NCBI GenBank assembly: GCA_021904315.1
Contig: CM038910.1
Coordinates: 3,038,001 to 3,102,000, forward strand
Length of the DNA stretch: 64,000 nucleotides
Reading direction: 5' to 3'
From: Sphagnum magellanicum
Lineage: Eukaryota; Streptophyta; Sphagnopsida; Sphagnales; Sphagnaceae
The notes beneath the pieces are model-generated. The model had not been told where the DNA came from and did not search any database. It worked only from the letters and a program-made list of their open reading frames with translations. This document shows, one piece after another, positions 13,336 to 25,500 of the stretch. Both the position numbers and the translations under genes were made by a program. Every line of letters starts with the position of its first letter. Position 1 is the first letter of the stretch.

Positions 13336-14036
13336 AAAGGAGGGATCCAGAGAAACAAAGAAGACATAGCAATAACCAAACCTCTCCCGAACTGCCTCGC
13401 TCTGACAGAACGAGCACAATGCAATCTCACAACTATGCAACACACAACTCAAGCGAAATAAATCTCAGAGACAAAACTCCATAGCTCTTATTACACATAA
13501 TGTCTCGTACAGAACCAACTCTCCTGCCTCCCAAAATTGCTATGTCGATTGCCTTCATCCTAAATTCCCACTAAACTTTCTTAGATCAAGGAGCCAGAGA
13601 TGTCTCTGGTCACTAATCGCAGCGGAAAAAGAGAGCAACCAGACGAGAGTTCCCTAAGCTCCTAGCTGTTCTGCCAAAACCCATCGATCTACCTCCAACT
13701 GATCATCCTCTTCTCTACATCCTTGGATCTAGCTTCCTGCACAAGCTTCCTCCTCCTCGCTTTTCTCAACAACAACTTTTCCTCCATCCCTAATCAATGT
13801 GGCGTCACTCCTCTTCATCAAACGCGCCGTCATCTTCCTGTCCTCCCATCCCACATAGACCGACCACCTTCTCCCATGCACCCCATGCATATCTAGTTTC
13901 CCTCTCACACTAATGTAGAAGAAATCCGTCGCCACTCATCAATAGAGGCGGCCAGATTACCTTGATCAAGGTTTTTGTGTTCACACAAACTGCACAATCA
14001 TGGAGTCACTGTCCTGCCACCCGTTGTTCGGCTACA
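13336..14036 (-). repeat. 3' LTR of the gypsy element
   Basis: Read on the minus strand it begins TGTAGCC and ends CCTCCTTTTT, matching 20284-20985. Between its last shared base and the CTAGT flank lie about ten extra bases (GTAACTAAA and neighbours) absent at the 5' LTR/primer-site junction. Either the true LTR end is longer, or sequence was added or lost at integration. Confidence 0.93.
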
Positions 14037-14043
14037 TATGTAA

Positions 14044-14056
14044 CCCCTCCCTTTTT
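14044..14056 (-). other. Polypurine tract of the gypsy element
   Basis: On the minus strand this is AAAAAGGGAGGGG, immediately upstream of the 3' LTR. Seven to eight bases separate it from the TG that starts LTR homology, a slightly unusual spacing. It would prime plus-strand DNA synthesis. Confidence 0.65.
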
Positions 14057-14101
14057 GAAAAAGCTGAGTCCCTCAGTTCAATCCGGAGGAGCGTAATAGA
14101 T

Positions 14102-15343
14102 CTATAGGTCTCTTCGCGACCTCTCCCATTGTCGACCATCCGCATCTTGGACTATGCAAATCCGGCAACCTTCTTCAAAATCAAAATTGCCCTTCCCATC
14201 AGCATGTCCTACAAATTGGTAGGGGCCTTCCCAACTTGCAATGAGAGCTCTCCTCTTACCTGGTTTCTTCATTTTCACCATCGACTCCCCAGCCACCAAA
14301 CCTTCAAACAGATGCTTGCCTGGCCGGTTTGCATATGTGTTCTTCTGCTTCTTCTGTGCTTGCTCAACGTTGAGCAAGACACTTTTGTGTATACTTGCTA
14401 TGAGCTGCACCTTTTCCAGGAACTCGACTGCAGTATCCTCCACACTGGAAGTATCATTAACCTCATTGGTCAAAGCATTCAGATGGTTGTCCACCCTGAG
14501 ACGCGGTGATCGACTGGTCAGAATCATGAAGGGTGAGAATTTCGTGCTTGCCTGAACTCCACACCTGTACCCGAATAGGACCTTAGCCAAGTGCTCATCC
14601 CAGCAATTCACGTTTGCAGGATCAGCTACCAAAACAATGATGCCATGTTTGAAGGTCTTGATCATGCGTTCTGCCATTCCATTGCACTGGGGCCATTGTG
14701 GTGCAGTGCGCTGATGCTGTATGGCATAATCCCTGCACATTACCTCGAATTCTGCACCCCACTCCCCGCCATTGTCAATCAACACAAACATAGGAACTCC
14801 ATATCTGCAGATTAGGTCATCCTCCAGAAACCTAGCAGCAGTCTTGGCCCCATGATCAGCCACCGCCTTGGCCTTGCACCACTTAGAGTAGTGGTCGATG
14901 GCCACTAGAATGTACTTATTGCTTGCTTTCGTCTCAGGTAGTGGACCAACTGTATCGAGTGCAATTCGGTGGAACAAGTCACAAATCGGGATGCTCTTCA
15001 GACGCTCATCTCCAGAGCGAATGCTTCCTTCACTCTTCACTAGCTGGCATTGCTGGCATGTTTTGACAATTGTCTTCACACATTCTGTTTGGTTGTTCCA
15101 GAAGTACCTCTGGCGAATTTCTGCCAAGGTCCTTTGTTCCCCGAAGTGCCCCAAATCTTCGTGCATTTGGGTTACCAGCTTTAACCTATCCTCAGGTTTA
15201 GGCATGCACAACCCCTTAAAGTAGAGCCTTTCGTCCTTCCAGCAATAGTGCATTGCTCATTTCCTTGCTCTCTTACTCTCCTGGAGATCGATTGTGTCCG
15301 GGATGAAACCTTCTTTCAGTAATCCCATACAAACCACGTCCTC
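14102..15343 (-). pseudogene. Integrase domain of the gypsy element
   Basis: The open part (from 15253) starts in the zinc-binding N-terminal region with H and CQQCQL spacing typical of HHCC integrases. The core follows with the DDE catalytic triad visible as ALDTVGP, LIDNGGEW and GMAERMIKT. The C-terminal part ends in a basic stretch. No chromodomain is evident. The frame is continuous with the RNase H region upstream but is cut by TAG at 15344-15346 and TGA at 15257-15259. It would insert the element cDNA into host DNA. Confidence 0.9.
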
Positions 15344-15346
15344 CTA

Positions 15347-17158
15347 GATGTTAGTTTTGCTTGTGTCATCAGCATAGGCTTCCTCACCCCTAGAACTTGC
15401 ATCGTGGGTCTCATGTCCATCATCTTCTAACTGCGCCTGGGCAGCCAGTAGCAGCTCAAGCTGTTGCTTTCTATCATAGTATTTGGTCTTTCCTCTCCTC
15501 AGGACCTGCTTTCTTTTGGAAGATTTCGAATTCCTGATTTCCTTCCCAACAATAGCTTCATCTCCATCTTCAGGTGAGTCGTCCTCCTCATCTTGACTTG
15601 CCTCAGTCAATACCTCAAGCATACACAGCTGATGCTCTTCCGACCATCGCCAATGGTTGATGCCAAAACAGCATCCATAGTGTTGTCTCAGTCGTCCTGA
15701 TTGTCTCCTCAGGCCAAGCCAGTCAGATTCCTTACCACACTGGACAGAGAATATCCCTCCCGATGCCTCAATTGGGTTTCCTGGTTTGGTCGCGAGGTCC
15801 TGGATTTCACAACCAAAATCGTCATCATCATCAGCAGCTCCTACAGGATTCCGGCTCAGCGCATCCACATTGGTATGTTTCATGCCTGGTCGATGCTGAA
15901 TCTTGAAACTGAAATCCTGGAGCATGTCGATCCAACGTCCTCTTCTCCCATATGCATCAGACACCATTGCCAACCACTCCAGTGGCTTGTGATCTGTACT
16001 AAGAACGAAGTGGGTGCAATGCAGATACTGCCGGAAGTGCATGATGCCCCATATCAGTGCATAACATTCTCCCTCCATGGGATGGAATTTTTTTTGTGCA
16101 GATGTCAGTCCTTTGCTGGCGTATGCCACAACTCTTTCCTTCCTGCCTTCTCTTTGAGATAAAATGGCACCGACGCCCTTCGGTGACCAATCCACATCGA
16201 GGCATAATTGCTTCTCAAAGTCAGGTCGAATGAGCACCGGAGCAGCCACAAGTGCCCCTTTCAGAGCTTCAAATGCACTCTGACAACCCAAATCCCACAC
16301 AAAAACCACTTCCTTCTTGGTCAATTCGAACAGTGGAACAGCCAGTCGTGCATATCCTTGCACATAGTTTCGATAATACCCTGTCAGCCCTAGAAAAGAC
16401 CTCACATCTGTGACTGTCTTTGGTACAGGGAAATGCACTACAGCATCAATTTTACTAGGATCTGGCCTAGTTCCTTCGCGACTGACCACATGTCCTAAGA
16501 AAGCGATGTTCCTGGTAGCAAAACAACACTTCCCAGGATTCAGTTTCAGGTTTACTTCCCTTAATTTGGCGAACACGGCTTCCAGGTGTTGAAGGTGGTC
16601 CTCCCAATTCTCACTGTGGATATTGAGATCGTCCACAAACACCTTCAGGAATTCGCCTCCCAATTCCTTGAAGACCAGGGACATTGTTCTGGTAAAAGTA
16701 CTAGTGGCATTTTTGAGACCAAAGGGCATGACAGTCCAGTCATACAGCCCGGTCTTACTGACCAGTGTAGTTTTCTTCATATCTTCAAGAGCCATGCGAA
16801 TTTGCCAGAAACCCGATTGCAGATCTAATGCAGTGAACCAAGCCGACTTCCCCAGCTGGGATATAACGTCATCAACTAGGGGCATGGGGAACGAGTCCCG
16901 CCTGGTCCGCAAATTGAGCGATCTGTAGTCCCCACGGAACCTCATGCTTCCATCCTTCTTCACCGGCAAAGTCACCCTACAGGTGTATTCTGAGTCACTT
17001 GGTCTCATCTTGCCTAGGTCCACCAACACATCTATCTGGCGTTTCACTTCCGCCTCCTCCCAATATGACAGTCATCCAGGAACTACCCGACAAGGTGGAA
17101 ATCCTTGCGTGTCGATCGAGTGTTCCCCGACTATGCAACGCCCTAACTCTCCTTTGTT
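15347..17158 (-). pseudogene. Reverse transcriptase and RNase H of the gypsy element
   Basis: The 567-codon open part (17047-15344) carries the RT fingers (DYRSLN), palm (ALDLQSGFWQI), the MPFGLKNA motif and a catalytic VFVDD box near 16630, where FVDD stands for the common YVDD. Next come the tether (FLGLTGYYRNYV) and an RNase H domain with the acidic residues in CLDVDWS, GECYAL and STDHKPL. A 190-residue charged linker with acidic and then basic runs separates RNase H from integrase. Upstream, in-frame stops TAG at 17159-17161 and TGA at 17072-17074 cut the frame between protease and RT. Confidence 0.93.
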
Positions 17159-17161
17159 CTA

Positions 17162-18200
17162 GGCAAACACATCCTGGTACCTTTCCAGAAGCTTCCAAAG
17201 TAATGGCCTCTTCAGTTCGTTGAGGCCCTGATCGATTCTGAGCTTCTGGCGGATGTCCTTCCACCTTGTATCCCCCTTGAGATCATCAATGATTTGCTCC
17301 CTGACTTTGCCGCCAGAGGCAGTGATCTCCATCCGTTGAACCTGTAGCAACACAGATCCTCCTGTTGCACTCACTGCTTCGGAGAGGTTCTGCTTGTGAT
17401 GCTCCCCATCAGCAGCCCATTGAATCCAGTCAGCATAATCATCAGCATCTGTAATTTCCTCCTTCATAAAATCATCAGCCTGGTTCTGCAATGTCAGCTA
17501 CAGAATTTGTTGCGGTCCTTCCATCACTACTAAGTTTTCTAGCTCGGTGTCCCCAAATTCGGATTCACCTTCAACCTGTATCCCCGACCGAGATCCCTCG
17601 TTGGAATCCTCATTTGAGTCAGATTCCGACTCAGACTCATGTGCAATCATTCGCTAACCAATGCCATGCGCATACTAGGACGACGATCCGTCCTCAGCAT
17701 TCAAATTTCCAATCGCACGCTTCATAGCAGTATCACCATCGTAGACATTAGTTTTCAAATCCGACCTCTGCATCAAGTTCACCATGGTCAGTGGTAGCAC
17801 TTGTACATTAGTACCTGGACCACGTCTGACTTGGATCAACCCCTGTTCAACATCAACGATCGCGCCAATTTTGATCAGCAGATCAAGCCCAAGCAAGACA
17901 TCATAACTGTCAGTGTCCACAACCATGAAGGTCATATTGCATTATACTCCTCCAACTTTAATTGGCACTTTTCCGATCCGGCCGAGTGCCTATGTCACGG
18001 CACCTGAAGCCGTCTTGTATGTTTCAGACCCAGACACCAAATGCATCAGACCCAATTCCCTGACAATTGCAGCCGCCATGACAGACATGGACGCGTCGGT
18101 GTCCACAAGTCCCTCAATAAGGTAGCTGTTTATCTCGACTGACAGATGCAAAGTTTTACTCCTGTGTGTCTTGTTGACACAAATTCTCCTCACAGTCGGT
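17162..18200 (-). pseudogene. Aspartic protease region of the gypsy element
   Basis: A retropepsin-like fold is readable from about 18170: LIEGLVDTDASMSVMAA at the active site, then YDVLLGLDLLIKIGA as the second conserved block. The catalytic triplet, normally Asp-Thr/Ser-Gly, reads Asp-Thr-Asp here (codon GAC at 18095-18097), which should abolish activity. In-frame stops fall at 17990, 17942, 17675, 17654 and 17498. The region down to 17162 links protease to RT and is rich in Glu and Ser. Confidence 0.85.
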
Positions 18201-18559
18201 GTTGCGGATACCATCGATACCTGAGCACCTTCGATCTCTGCATCCTTCTTCCTCCTAACAACCTTTACCAAATTCTCTAGTTGCTCTAACTCACATGGTA
18301 TCATCATCACAGTTTCCATTGGTGTCAGGGAGATCTTCCTTTTGATGAAATGAGAAAGGATCTTTGACCTGATGGAATGTTCCCGATTCGTGATAGTGCC
18401 ATCTTCGGCAACCTCGGTCAATGGTATAGTAGCTGCTGGTGGTAATTCAATAGGGTGCTTTCGCCTGGGCATGCGAGTGTATGAGAACACATTCTCGTTT
18501 TCACAGAACTTATCGAGCTGCTGTACAGTTGCTGCTTCATCATCCAGCAATACTTCAAG

Positions 18560-19414
18560 GAAATTCGCCGCCCCAAAATTTGATCTCCCATCCTTGGATT
18601 TCTTCCAACACCCGTCTTCTGAATGCCCAAGACCTGAACAAAAAGAACATTTCACACCACAGTTTTCTGTCCTATGAGGCATGCCACATTTGGCGCATTT
18701 TGGCCGTGGCTCATTCAACCTTGGACATGCTGTGGCTATATGGTCCCTTCCCTTACAGATCTAACATTCTCTAAGCAGGGTAGAAGAAGGCGATGGGACA
18801 GAGTTTGGCACACCTCCCTTAAAAAAATTGATCAGAGTATTATTCAAAGCGACAACCTGATGTTCCATGGACGCCTCAGTTGCTCCCTCTTCTTGCTCCT
18901 CTTTCAGAGGTTCGAATGGAGTTTCGCCAAGCTCACCCAGTACCCTCTCAAGTTCTGTGGCAGCACCCACCATCTCTTCTATGTCAGTGTATGTCCTAAC
19001 AACACATATCTTCCTAATTTCTGGTCTCAGCTTACTCAGAAATCGCCTCCTTTGTTTTGCATCGGGAATTTTCCCCCGCTGAAATAGCTTATCCAATCGC
19101 TCAAAATATCTCTGCACCCGCTCCTTGGGTTCCTGTTTGATGACATCAAGCTTCATTCGAATGTCATCAGTGTCCACATGGCCATACTTCTGCAAAATCA
19201 GTGTTCTCAGCTCAAGCTAGTCGGCTGGTGCCGGCTGCAGCTTTTGCAACCACTCTCGGGCTCTGCTTTTCAAATTGAGCTTGGCAATCTTGAAAAGTTT
19301 GTCCGCGTTGAGGTCGCGTACCTTTGCCACCATACTGAGCCGTTTAGCCCAATCGCTAACATCTTCATGATTGCGCCCCCAGAACAATTCATCCATGCCC
19401 TGTGGACTAGTCAT
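18560..19414 (-). pseudogene. Gag with three zinc knuckles, gypsy element
   Basis: From ATG at 19414 the frame encodes a helical retrotransposon Gag region with W and L spacing typical of the family (AREWLQKL, YFERLDKLF). Zinc knuckles follow. The first is C-x2-C-x4-H-x4-C but holds a stop codon (TAG, 18761-18763) as its second residue. The second (CAKCGMPH...C) has a shortened x3 spacing. The third (CSFCSGLGHSEDGC) is canonical. A further TAG at 19217-19219 interrupts the Gag core. Gag would package element RNA in virus-like particles. Confidence 0.88.
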
Positions 19415-19666
19415 CCTGAAGATGCGTAATTAGGACAGAGAAAATAGCAAAATTGCTTATAGACACAAAGCCCTTTAGACAAAATGTATGAACTCAACAA
19501 CTGCTCATTGCTGCAGTTCAACTCGGATTACAAAAACATAGACGTCAGACTACACACTAAACTCTGACTGAGCTCCTTCATACACAGGTCTCAGAGGTTC
19601 AAAGTTTGATGGGAGGGTAGAGAAACGTTGCTCATCTGTCGACTGCTGTTGAAATCGCCATTGTCC

Positions 19667-20087
19667 TTATTGTCCTAACCACACCTTCCAGCTAATCAGG
19701 CGGGATCTGGATCCACTATGCTCCACCCGAAGCAGGCGATCTCCTTCCTGAAACAAGTCTTCCACTCCAGGTATGTACAGCCTCACAAAATGGTTCGGCG
19801 ACACTTCCGATATAGGAATCCATATGTCCCCTAGCCTTGGGACACTGCATTGCCTTTCTGCAAGGTCAGGAGCGACCCTACGCAAGGTAGGAGGTGAAGT
19901 AGAAGCTGTCCTGAAGTTCCGAGGTACATGCCCACCCCCTTGCTCCATCTGTCACTCTCACCCAGACCCGTGCACTGGTGTAGAATCCACTGTGGGTTAC
20001 TCCCACAACGATGTCCCCTACCCATGCTTGGGTAGGATTTATACGTACAACTCTAACTATACCAAGACCCAGAAATCGTAAGATCAC
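19667..20087 (-). pseudogene. Pre-gag leader ORF remnant, possible S1/OB-like fold
   Basis: Between the primer-binding site and gag, two overlapping minus-strand frames (20087-19878 and 19948-19667) read as one protein if a single-base slip occurred in the G run near 19940. The joined product would be about 140 residues, beta-rich in appearance. It has the pieces VGDIVVGVTHSG, PRLGDIWIPISEV and LFQEGDRLLRVEHSG, which resemble the glycine-aspartate openings and final strand of S1/OB RNA-binding domains. The fold assignment is inference from pattern only. It could instead be an N-terminal Gag extension or a chance frame. Confidence 0.3.
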
Positions 20088-20271
20088 TGCTCCCCTTTGT
20101 GGCCTGTTCTAAATGGTCCCGAAATTGAACCTACGAACCAAGTTTAGTTCATGATTTTCCTGTGTTACGAGCTCTACAGGAACCTCTTCTCCACTAAACG
20201 AAGACATTATTCTCACGTCTCATATTACCTCGATCGTTATCAGCTCTATACTGGTCACAACTACGCAACCG

Positions 20272-20283
20272 GCTCTGATACCA
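20272..20283 (-). promoter_or_regulatory. Primer-binding site (initiator tRNA-Met)
   Basis: On the minus strand this reads TGGTATCAGAGC, the standard plant retrotransposon primer site complementary to the 3' end of initiator tRNA-Met. It abuts the 5' LTR and fixes the element orientation as minus. Confidence 0.92.
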
Positions 20284-20985
20284 AAAAGGAGGGATCCAGA
20301 GAAACAAAGAAGACACAGTAATAACCAAACCTCTCCCGAACTGCCTCGCTCTGACAGAGCGAGCACAATGCAATCTCACAACTATGCAACACACAACTCA
20401 AGCGAAATAAATCTCAGAGACAAAACTCCATAGCTCTTATTACACATAATGTCTTGTACAGAACCAATTCTCTTGCCTCCCAAAATTGCTATGTCGATTG
20501 CCTTCATCCTAAATTCCCACTAAGCTTTCTTAGATCAAGGAGCCAGAGATGTCTCTGGTCACTAATCGCAGCGGAAAAAGAGAGCAACCAGACGAGAGTT
20601 CCCTAAGCTCCTAGCTGTTCTGCCAAAACCCATCGATCTACCTCCAACTGATCATCCTCTTCTCTACATCCTTGGATCCAGCTTCCTGCACAAGCTTCCT
20701 CCTCCTCGCTTTTCTCAACAACAGCTTTTCCTCCATCCCTAATCAATGTGGCGTCGCTCCTCTTCATCAAACGCGCCGTCATCTTCCTGTCCTCCCATCC
20801 CACATAGACCGACCACCTTCTCCCATGCACCCCATGCATATCTAGTTTCCCTCTCACACTAATGTAGAAGAAATCTGCCGCCACTCATCAATAGAGGCGG
20901 CCAGATTACCCTGATCAAGGTTTTTGTGTTCACACAAACTGCACAGTCATGGAGTCACTGTCCTGCCACCCGTTGTTCGGCTACA
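20284..20985 (-). repeat. 5' LTR of the gypsy element
   Basis: It matches 13336-14036 with about 14 differences by eye, all of them transitions. It carries the promoter and transcription start of the element in this family, though no TATA box stands out. Confidence 0.93.
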
Positions 20986-20990
20986 CTAGT

Positions 20991-22577
20991 ATATGGGTCA
21001 TTTTTTGGAAATATGCTCTATGAACCTTGGACAATTCCAAAGGTAACTTCCTCATTTCCAAGTTCATGTTCAAGCTAACCCTAAACTCATATATATACCA
21101 ACTAAAGAAAAAACTGATTTTGAAAATCTATCTATGAAGGTAGGTTGTTTGTTTTGTACTTATGAGATCCACTGAACCTGGATGCTTCAGATCACGTTCT
21201 TGGTCTCTTTGGAAAGCTCTGGAGGAGGAGAGGTCCATTGGCTTGGTTTCATGGCATTTGAAAAGCTCTCGAGGAGGGGTGCATTGGCTTGGTTTCATGG
21301 CAGTTGAAAAGCTCTTGAGGAGGGGTGCGGCTTGGTTTCATGGCGTTTGGAAAGCTCTGGAGGAGGGGTGCATCACTTTGGTTTCATGGCGTTTGGACTT
21401 GTAGTGTAAACGTTCTTGTATATTTGAATGATTTCTTCACTGAAAACTAAATTAAATCCAGCTGAAAATTTCAGAGGAATTGGAATGTGCCTTTGGGGTT
21501 GTTGGAAAGATCTTGATTTGGCGAGGATTTAATGGAATTCATTTGGTAAGATTTGGATTCAGAATATGGGAGATATTGATTTTTTAAGTGATTTCTGCTG
21601 CTGAAAATTCAAATAAATTCCAAAAAACCAGGTTTTGGAAGGAAAAATCAGTTGAGGACATGGTAACACTTGGGCCAACAGCACAGGCCACAATAGTAAA
21701 AATGATATAACACAAGTTGAATTTTCATCACCAATAAAAGAGAAATGTATTTCAATTGTTGCTTTTACTCTCATATCTTTTGCTTTTCTCCCTCTTCTAC
21801 CTTCTATTTTTAATGATTCAATTACTACTTCTTAATTGTTTAAACACTTTGGTAGCAAAAACAAACATGTACACTAAAAGATACACATAGGAAAGATGCA
21901 TGAAATGATCTCCTGAACCTCATAATGCAGGCACAACTCCTTCCATCTAATTCAGCATTATTAGGTTTACGAGTTTGAGATAAGAAATGGCATCCTCTTT
22001 CCACAACTCCAAAACATTGGAAACTCAGGAGCCACTTGCAAGCTTGGGAAGACATTCAATGATGAGTTGAAAGTAGAATCAAAACCATACTTACTTGATT
22101 TTATGCTATGAAGTCTGACATCCAACTTGCACCAAGTGGTAGCATTACTGCACTTGAGTTTCAAGGCGGTTGCTCGAGCTTGAGCAAAAGTTTTGATAGA
22201 CAAGTCCTTCCTATAAGGTTTGTTGGTCGATTCGCTGCCTTGCAAAGCAGCAAACTAGGTGTTTAATACTGTTTTGATGGAGTCTCCAGATAATGTAGAC
22301 ATCCTAAACTGTTTTCTGTGATTTTCTAAAGATCTGTTATGTATGTAACAGCTGCTGGAATAAGACATTGCTAACTAATTCAAAAGACAACTGTGTATTG
22401 AATACTTGGAAAACTGCCTGCCTAACTACTTGTTGTACACTGAAACAAACAAGAAGATTGCACACAATGCCTACCCTTCTGCATGCAAGCTTCCAACCAT
22501 GTGGTTGATTGATCATATACTCAGATACAGCTTGCTGCATGAAGGAGAAATGTTCTGCCTTTTGGTTCACGTCAGTT
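20991..22577. other. Intergenic DNA between retroelement and IST1 gene
   Basis: Holds the tandem array at 21211-21399 and, next to 22577, the probable 3' UTR of the IST1-like gene on the minus strand. No further gene was supported. Confidence 0.55.
21211..21399 (+). repeat. Four tandem units of ~46-49 bp
   Basis: Units start at 21211, 21260, 21306 and 21349, each running GGAAAGCTCTGGAGGAGG... GGTTTCATGGCGTTT with small length changes. The opening words resemble part of the LTR-like sequence near 1050, so this may be an expanded fragment of an old LTR. The 80-codon frame through it is a by-product. Confidence 0.7.
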
Positions 22578-25500
22578 TCAATCCATGAACAAAGGTGAAC
22601 CTTCTCGGCGACCCAATGTTGATGCTTGCTTTCCTGAGTTAAACAGCCACCTGTCACCAGCATAAGGCTCTTCAGATTTGGTTTCATCATTGTTGTGAAA
22701 ATGTTCTTCATTTGACCAAGCATGTTTGCCAAAGTAGTACTCTGTCCCTCCAAATGAAGAGTAGGGCTTCTCAGGTTCTTCAGCATCCTCATCATCATGC
22801 TTAGAGTACCATCTTAGTATGCCATTTTTTGACTCACCAACTCCATCCCCAAGCTTCCCAGATGTACCACCAGCTCCACTATAAGTTCTATTCTTTGTAG
22901 CCCTGGACATAGGCCATGCATCTCTGTGCTCAGATCTTTGTTGGCCAGTCCGCACACTGCTGTAAAACAATGAGTCTTCATGATCAGGGAGATTCTCATT
23001 GTCATCATCAAAAACAGGTTTCTTGGATGTGGTGGAAAACTTTGGTGTCTCAGGTTCTAGTTCCCCATAGGATCCCCGGCTCCAACTTTGCTGTAAAGAA
23101 GGCTGTGGTTTACTATTTGGCAAATTCAGCTCATTACGAGCCTCCATGCCACTGGCATACTGACCTCGAGAAGCTTCCAGTTTTGGAGGTTCTTTATCTC
23201 CACCATCATCACTGTCACTGTCCAACTCAGTTTCACTGCTATCTTCCTGCATTGCAACATTCTGCTTCAAAGGTGTGCTAGGTAACTCCCCACTTCGTTT
23301 GGCAAACCCAGCTGCAGCCCGTGCTGCTGCAACTGCACGATCTGCAGATGCAGCTGCTGCCTTTGCAGCTGCTGCTACACTAGGATACTCCATCTCCTCA
23401 TCCCCCATTTCTTCGTATGCACCTTTCTTAGTGTTTGATGCAGATTTTAAATCCAGGTCTTTCATCACCTTGTGACCTTTCTTTTGAGAATCTTGTGATA
23501 GAGGTGGTGGTGGAGTATCATCGTATTTCCCTGGTGGCGGCATTTTTCCAAATGGAACAAACTGTTTTTCATCATCCTTGGGAGGAGAATTAGCCAAGCT
23601 TGTATCTGGCTGTGAGCGGCGAGAGTTAAGTCGTGTGGATGATGTTACATCTGGAGATCCATCTTTGGGAAGATAAACTGGCACAGATTCAGACTCCTCT
23701 TTGCCACTGGCATCAAGCAATCGATCTGGGCCATCCTGCAAATACAAGTGAAAGATTAGAGGGGAAACAAATGAACATTAACAGGTGTGGACACTTGAAC
23801 CTCAGAATACAAAACCATGATTTCCAAAACTCCATCTTATGTGGACAGGTAAATCCCAACTCCATAATGAGTATCAATCTCTGGCCCAATTGGAGAGACT
23901 CCTAGCCAGCTGCATAGACTGGCTCTGGAATATCTCAATCTAGAAGTGCATTTGTGTAAAACACTGCAACCATAGGTCCTCCCAACAATACAATGATCCA
24001 AACCCAGAAGCAGAAGGCTTGCCACAGAGTGGGTTAACTTGAGTTCTTACAAGCAAATCTTGTGGAACTTTTAGGAGATCTGCTTCAGCTGAAGTGGAAT
24101 CCCACTCAACATTGTGCTCGGTTGCAATTTCCTTCAGAAGCTTCAGCTTGAGTACACCTGATGGAGTTGTTACAGAAAGCTTCTCTATGATCTGCCAACC
24201 ATGATCCAACAATGGTAAGATCTCTCAAGCTTCAGCCAGAATCAGAGCCTGATATGTCCTAAACATGCAACCCAGCCTACTGTCATTAAACAGTCATGCA
24301 AAGATACATACTCATTGATGACAAAAGCACAATGCAATGATCAACTGAGGATTAAACAAAGAAGCCAGTAGTACCTGTCTATTCACTCCACAGTCAGGAC
24401 GTAGTTCAGCTGCTGCTGTAACAAACTCTTTGCCATACTTGGCAGAAAATAGTGAGTGCAATTGTAACAACTCTGGCAAGTCTGCACACCGTGGTGCTGC
24501 AAATATTAAGCTTGTGATGGGCTCCTTCAAATCTATTGGACACAGCCTGGCACAAGAAACATGTCAACAACAGACACAAAGTCCTTCAACACACGACATT
24601 AAATGGACTACAGATTTCAGAGAGGGTTTCAGTCATTTGTTCTCTGTAAATGGCAACAAGGAGAAGATCCCCCTTTTCAGAAATGTGTATACTTGTTTTC
24701 ATACACATACTTACATAACAATCCTGCAACCTTCTACAACTGGAGCAAACAACCAATGTTGAGGTTTGTTGAGCTGTAAAGTTTCCAGTCAAGACTTGCT
24801 GCTGCATAGTCTATCCATTTTTTCAATGTAGAGCTAGATGAGTAGAGCTTTTGATACATACTTTTGTGACTCGATGATTGGAAGCCGAACAGCAACAAGT
24901 TCACAAAAAAGCTCAAGAGTGTCATATGCCGCAAGAATATTCTCTTCTCTGATGACATGCTCCACCTGCAAATTGCAGGGCAACTTTTATTGTATGAGAG
25001 AGGAATGCCACAGAAAGGAAGCACAGAATCTTGACCATAGCTTGATGAGAAGTGGTATATGAGACCCAAAAAGAACTGAAATTTTCCATCCTACATGGCT
25101 GGACAGACAGCCCGCCCTGAGGTTGTCATGCAAAGAAAAAGAAGTCGATACATAAACCAGAATCAACTTACTCGTATGCGGGCACTAGGCTCCTGTCCAG
25201 AAGCAAGAAGCTGAGAAATTTCCTTGCGCAACTGCTTCACCTGAACGTCACGCTTGTTGCGGAACAACTTGATGCGTGCCATTGCTAGCCGCAGCAGTGT
25301 CTTGCTGTTGCATCCATCCCACATACAAAAAACAAAACGGCCAGGCTACCAATCAGGCACAAGTAAACAATTGCCAAACCAGGCCACAGTGGACAATGTG
25401 TTTCTTTGTGATATGTAGGATGTGGCCAATCCTACATAATCTTCCATCCTTCAACCACAACCTCCAACTATCACAATCAGGCAGCAAGCACCATACTAGG

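Larger units (their letters stand above)
13322..20990 (-). mobile_element. Ty3/gypsy LTR retrotransposon (gag-PR-RT-RH-INT), decayed
   Basis: Two direct repeats of about 700 bp (13336-14036 and 20284-20985) bound an internal region read on the minus strand. The outer flanks carry CTAGT at 13322-13326 and 20986-20990, a 5-bp target-site duplication. The primer-binding site matches the 3' end of initiator tRNA-Met. Domain order is Gag with zinc knuckles, aspartic protease, reverse transcriptase, RNase H, then integrase, which defines the Ty3/gypsy class. The LTRs differ at about 14 positions by eye, roughly 98% identity. From the gag ATG at 19414 to the stop at 14102, all domains stay in one frame with 11 in-frame stops and no frameshift, so this copy cannot make full-length protein. 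Confidence 0.95.

Noticed and set aside
14129..16928. Several plus-strand frames of 60-153 codons inside the retroelement
   Set aside because: They are antisense to clear integrase and RT/RNase H coding sequence.
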